Made by a program: the position numbers and the translations under genes. Shown one piece after another: positions 28,137-30,824 of a stretch of 30,824 nt of DNA (the first letter of the stretch is position 1; each line of letters opens with the position of its first letter). Origin of the DNA: Phytophthora sp. 'mugwort' (lineage: Eukaryota; Oomycota; Peronosporomycetes; Peronosporales; Peronosporaceae); contig JAUCEF010000124.1 in the NCBI GenBank assembly GCA_033558025.1, forward strand, positions 1 to 30,824, read 5' to 3'. The notes below the pieces were generated by a model, which was given only the letters and a program-made list of their open reading frames with translations, had not been told where the DNA came from and made no database searches.

Positions 28137-28170
28137 TAATTACCAAAATATATCAAATATATATTTTTTA

Positions 28171-28242
28171 TACCCTTTACGAGAATTGAACTCGTATTTT
28201 TACCGTGAAAAGGTAATGTCCTAACCATTAGACTAAAAGGGC
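28171..28242 (-). tRNA. trnE(uuc): tRNA-Glu (UUC)
   Basis: Acceptor GCCCTTT pairs with AAAGGGT (one G-U), anticodon loop TTTTCAC giving UUC, T-arm with TTCAATT loop. Lies between nad4 and atp1. Confidence 0.93.
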
Positions 28243-28276
28243 TTTTTATTAAACAAAAAATTTTGTTTAATAAAAA
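28243..28276 (-). terminator. 16-bp perfect hairpin across the nad4 stop codon
   Basis: Bases 28243-28258 are the exact reverse complement of 28261-28276, with a 2-nt centre. The nad4 stop (28267-28269) lies in one arm and the other arm abuts the 5' end of trnE. It includes a C-G pair. Confidence 0.6.
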
Positions 28277-29742
28277 TAAGAAAAATCAATATGTATTAAA
28301 ATTTTTGAAACACTTTCATGCATACAACTTTCAAAAATTTTAGGATATAAACCTAATAAAAAGATATTTATAATTAATATTAAATGAATTAAAAATTCAC
28401 GATAAGTTAAATCATAATAAATTTTTAAATAAATATTTTGAATATTACCATAACAAATTCGATTATAAAATAATAAAGAATATACCCCACCCAAAAACAT
28501 ACCAATTGTCGCAAAAACAGCTGTTGTAGTATTATCTTCAAAAACTCCAGTTAAAATAAGAATTTCACCCACAAAACTACTTGAACCTGGAATAGACATA
28601 TTTGCTAATACATAAATAAATAATGCAATACAAAATAAAGGCATTGTATGTGCTAAACCACCATAATAATTAATAAATCTTGTATGATATCGATCATATA
28701 AACATCCAATTGAAAAAAATAAACCACTCGATACTAAACCATGACTAATCATTTGAATAATACTACCTTCTAATCCTTGAATAGTTAAAGAAAAAATACC
28801 CAATATTATAAAATTCATATGAGCAACTGATGCATAAGCAATAATACGTTTCAAATCTGTTTGTCGTATAGCTGTTAATGACGCATAAATAACAGATATT
28901 AAACATAAAACTAAAATATACGGTGTAAAATATAATGCAGCTTTAGGAAATAAAGGAACTAAAAACCTAATCATACCGTATGATCCTAATTTTAATAAAA
29001 TACCAGCTAATAGTACAGAACCTGCGGTAGGTGCTTCAACATGTGCTTCCGGTAACCAAACATGAAAAGGTAACATTGGAACTTTAACAGCAAATGATAA
29101 AAAAAAAGCTAAGAAATAAAATTTTTCATATGAAAAATTAAAATTACTATAATATAATATTTGATAATCAGTTGTACCCACAGTTAAAAATAAATGAATA
29201 ATGGCAATAAACATAAATAATGAACCTGCTAATGTATACATAAAAAACAAATATGAAGCTTTAATTTTACGTTCTCTTGAACCCCAAATACCTATAATTA
29301 AAAACATAGGAATTAATACACTTTCAAAGAAAATATAAAAAATAAGTACATCTAATATACTAAATGAAATGATTAAACAAAATTCTAAAATAAAATATAA
29401 AATAAAATATTCTTTTATATTTTTATTAATCATTTCATAACTAATTAACATACAGATTGGAATCAAAAATGTTGTTAAAATTATAAAAAATAATGAAATA
29501 CCATCAATACCTAAATAAAAATTAATATTAAATTGACTAATCCATTCTATTTTAAATAAATATTGAAAATTAGAAGTTGATTTATCAAATAAAATCCATA
29601 AAGGTAATGACATTAAAAAAATGAAAAAAGACATAAAAATACTAAAATTTTTTATAAATTTTTCATTTTTCGAAAAAGCTAATATAATAACCGTAATTAA
29701 TGGTAAAATAAGTAAAAAAATTAATATAAACTTATTAAACAT
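28267..29742 (-). CDS. nad4: NADH dehydrogenase subunit 4
   Basis: Encodes 491 residues with about 14 membrane helices. The antiporter-type signature LPFHVWLPEAHVEAPTAGSV and LLAGILLKLGSYGMIRF is intact, as is the later HGLVSSGLFFSIGCLYDRYH. The ATG at 29742 (MFNKFILIFLL) is chosen; a frame open from 29814 would run through trnH and add an unrelated 24 residues. Confidence 0.98.
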   Translation of the reverse strand: MFNKFILIFLLILPLITVIILAFSKNEKFIKNFSIFMSFFIFLMSLPLWILFDKSTSNFQYLFKIEWISQFNINFYLGIDGISLFFIILTTFLIPICMLISYEMINKNIKEYFILYFILEFCLIISFSILDVLIFYIFFESVLIPMFLIIGIWGSRERKIKASYLFFMYTLAGSLFMFIAIIHLFLTVGTTDYQILYYSNFNFSYEKFYFLAFFLSFAVKVPMLPFHVWLPEAHVEAPTAGSVLLAGILLKLGSYGMIRFLVPLFPKAALYFTPYILVLCLISVIYASLTAIRQTDLKRIIAYASVAHMNFIILGIFSLTIQGLEGSIIQMISHGLVSSGLFFSIGCLYDRYHTRFINYYGGLAHTMPLFCIALFIYVLANMSIPGSSSFVGEILILTGVFEDNTTTAVFATIGMFLGGVYSLLFYNRICYGNIQNIYLKIYYDLTYREFLIHLILIINIFLLGLYPKIFESCMHESVSKILIHIDFSYFY

Positions 29743-29764
29743 AAAAAAATTTAATTTAAAAATG

Positions 29765-29836
29765 GGCGAAAAATGGGACTTGAACCCATAACACTTAGAC
29801 CCACAATCTAACACTCTACCTTTAAGTTATAATCGC
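29765..29836 (-). tRNA. trnH(gug): tRNA-His (GUG)
   Basis: Acceptor GCGATTA against TTTTCGC (two T-T mismatches), anticodon loop TTGTGGG giving GUG, T-arm ATGGG-TTCAAGT-CCCAT, discriminator C as expected for His. The acceptor mismatches are unusual; they could be read errors or edited. Confidence 0.9.
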
Positions 29837-29837
29837 C

Positions 29838-29876
29838 TTTTTAAATTTTTCTTAAATAATATATAAAATTTAAAAA
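29838..29876 (-). terminator. 12-bp perfect hairpin across the rpl10-like stop codon
   Basis: Bases 29838-29849 pair exactly with 29865-29876 around a 15-nt loop; the stop (29841-29843) is in one arm. It lies 2 nt from trnH. A-T only. Confidence 0.4.
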
Positions 29877-30260
29877 TGATTGAACAATTAAATTATTTAA
29901 AGGTGGATAGTTTTTAGATAATATTTGTTTTACTTTTAAATTAGAATAAATATTATTTTGAATACTCAAATAAATTAATTCAAGTTTTTTAAAATTATAT
30001 AAATCCCTTATTAAATTTAATTCATTATTTCCATAAATTATTAAAATAGAACCTTGTCCTTTTAATTTTAAAAAAATATCAATAATTAAATTTTGATTTA
30101 ATATTAAAGATTTATAATCAAATTTTTTAATTTTTTTTTTTAAAGATATTATTTCATTAATATTTAAATCATTATAACGAAATATATATATATATTTATA
30201 AGTTTGTTTAATTTTTTGTAATTGATTTAATTTATACTTTTTAAATTTTTTTTTTTGCAT
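29841..30260 (-). CDS. rpl10: Ribosomal protein L10-like (probable)
   Basis: Encodes 139 basic residues without a membrane helix. An N-terminal segment (YIYIFRYNDLNINEIISLKK), then LKGQGSILIIYGNN in the middle, then a hydrophobic tail resemble the short mitochondrial L10 found in plants and several protists (FRYNxLNxNxW and KGQGSxLIIY type patterns). The match is recognised by eye only. It sits between nad7 and nad4, which gives no functional clue. If not L10, it is an unassigned basic protein. Confidence 0.6.
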   Translation of the reverse strand: MQKKKFKKYKLNQLQKIKQTYKYIYIFRYNDLNINEIISLKKKIKKFDYKSLILNQNLIIDIFLKLKGQGSILIIYGNNELNLIRDLYNFKKLELIYLSIQNNIYSNLKVKQILSKNYPPLNNLIVQSFLNFIYYLRKI

Positions 30261-30298
30261 AATTTATTGAAAATAAAATTTTATTCTAATAATTAATA

Positions 30299-30824
30299 TT
30301 AACGATCAATTTCACCAAAAACAACATCTAAAGTACCAATAATTGTAACAACATCAGCAATCATATGATTTTTAGCTATAAAATCTAATGCTTGTAAATG
30401 TAAAAATCCTGGTGATTTAATTTTACATCTGTAGGGTTTATTTGTACCATCTGCTACTAAATAAACACCATACTCACCTTTAGGTGCCTCAATAACTGTA
30501 TAAGTTTCACCAGCATTTACACAAATATTTTCTGAATAATATTTAAAATGATGAATTAAAGACTCCATAGAATTTTTAATTTGAATTCTATTTGGATTTG
30601 TAATTTTTTTATCATCTAATTTAATAGGACCTTGGGGAATTTTATTAAGTACTTGCAAAATAATTCGAATTGATTGTCGCATTTCTTCTATTCTAATTAA
30701 ATAACGATCATAACAATCGCCATTTGTACCTACAGGTATATCAAATTTTAATTGATCATAAATTTCATAAGGTTGTGTTTTACGTAAATCCCTGAAATAC
30801 CTGATCCACGTAACATAACACCAC
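30299..30824 (-). CDS. nad7: NADH dehydrogenase subunit 7 (49-kDa), 5' end outside the window, one frame break
   Basis: C-terminal part of a complex I quinone-site subunit. From [14 protein letters not shown] through [17 protein letters not shown] to the end [19 protein letters not shown] the family sequence is complete. A clean ATG-started frame exists only from 30682, but homology runs to the window edge. Near 30792 one base is missing: [10 protein letters not shown] is in one frame and DLRKTQPYE in the next, and the invariant Trp between them is lost. The gene begins beyond base 30824. Confidence 0.96.
   Translation of the reverse strand, partial: WCYVTWIRYFRDLRKTQPYEIYDQLKFDIPVGTNGDCYDRYLIRIEEMRQSIRIILQVLNKIPQGPIKLDDKKITNPNRIQIKNSMESLIHHFKYYSENICVNAGETYTVIEAPKGEYGVYLVADGTNKPYRCKIKSPGFLHLQALDFIAKNHMIADVVTIIGTLDVVFGEIDR

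Noticed and set aside
29743..29814. 24-residue extension of nad4
   Set aside because: It translates trnH; the MFNKF start fits the family.

Overview
This window is a piece of a gene-rich, very AT-rich mitochondrial genome from a protist. It carries bacterial-type ribosomal protein genes, complex I genes (nad1, nad4, nad4L, nad5, nad6, nad7, nad11), cox1, cox2, atp1, atp8, tatC, both large rRNAs and 19 tRNA genes. The gene set (full-length nad11, tatC, rpl31, atp8, an rpl10-like gene) and the Cox1/Cox2 protein sequences fit a stramenopile best, most likely an oomycete or close relative. That placement is inference from family resemblance; no search was run. The genetic code looks standard: the only Trp tRNA seen has anticodon CCA, Trp is written TGG, and nad11 ends on a TGA that overlaps the nad1 ATG.

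Layout. Positions 1-3583 (minus): nad7-like order is not here, but nad11-nad1-nad4L is read leftward as a tight operon, preceded by two Leu tRNAs. Positions 3602-5566 are a strand-mixing zone: tatC (+) converges on rpl31 (-), then trnC (+), then trnS, rps11 and rps13 (-). Positions 5595-12384 (+) are a ribosomal protein cluster: rpl2-rps19-rps3-rpl16-trnI(cau)-ORF222-atp8-trnK-trnA-rps14-rps8-rpl6-rps2-rps4, followed by an ORF with a Gln/Asn-rich hexapeptide repeat. Positions 12413-19365 (+) hold rnl, five tRNAs, rpl14-rpl5, trnG, an unknown membrane ORF, trnG, trnY, a repeat-rich control-like region, rns and trnW. Positions 19366-23121 (+) hold a 590-bp spacer, cox2, a 32-codon ORF, cox1 and a second unknown membrane ORF. 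Positions 23503-30824 (-) hold nad7 (cut by the window edge), rpl10-like, trnH, nad4, trnE, atp1, nad5, nad6 and trnR.

Most genes serve two jobs: building mitochondrial ribosomes (r-proteins, rRNAs, tRNAs) and building the respiratory chain and ATP synthase. tatC, and possibly the 32-codon TatA-like ORF, would serve membrane export of folded proteins.

The most noteworthy signals are: (1) long, near-perfect hairpins sitting across stop codons (nad4L, nad4, atp1, rpl10-like; weaker ones at tatC/rpl31, cox2 and rpl5) or just after the stop (ORF137, repeat ORF, cox1); (2) five single-base frame breaks in otherwise conserved genes (atp1 twice, nad5, nad7, the repeat ORF), which are either assembly errors or real recoding; (3) a 32-residue TatA-like ORF between cox2 and cox1; (4) two unassigned membrane ORFs with a similar layout and less AT-biased codons; (5) a 10-bp tandem array, a G7 tract and competing hairpins in front of rns.
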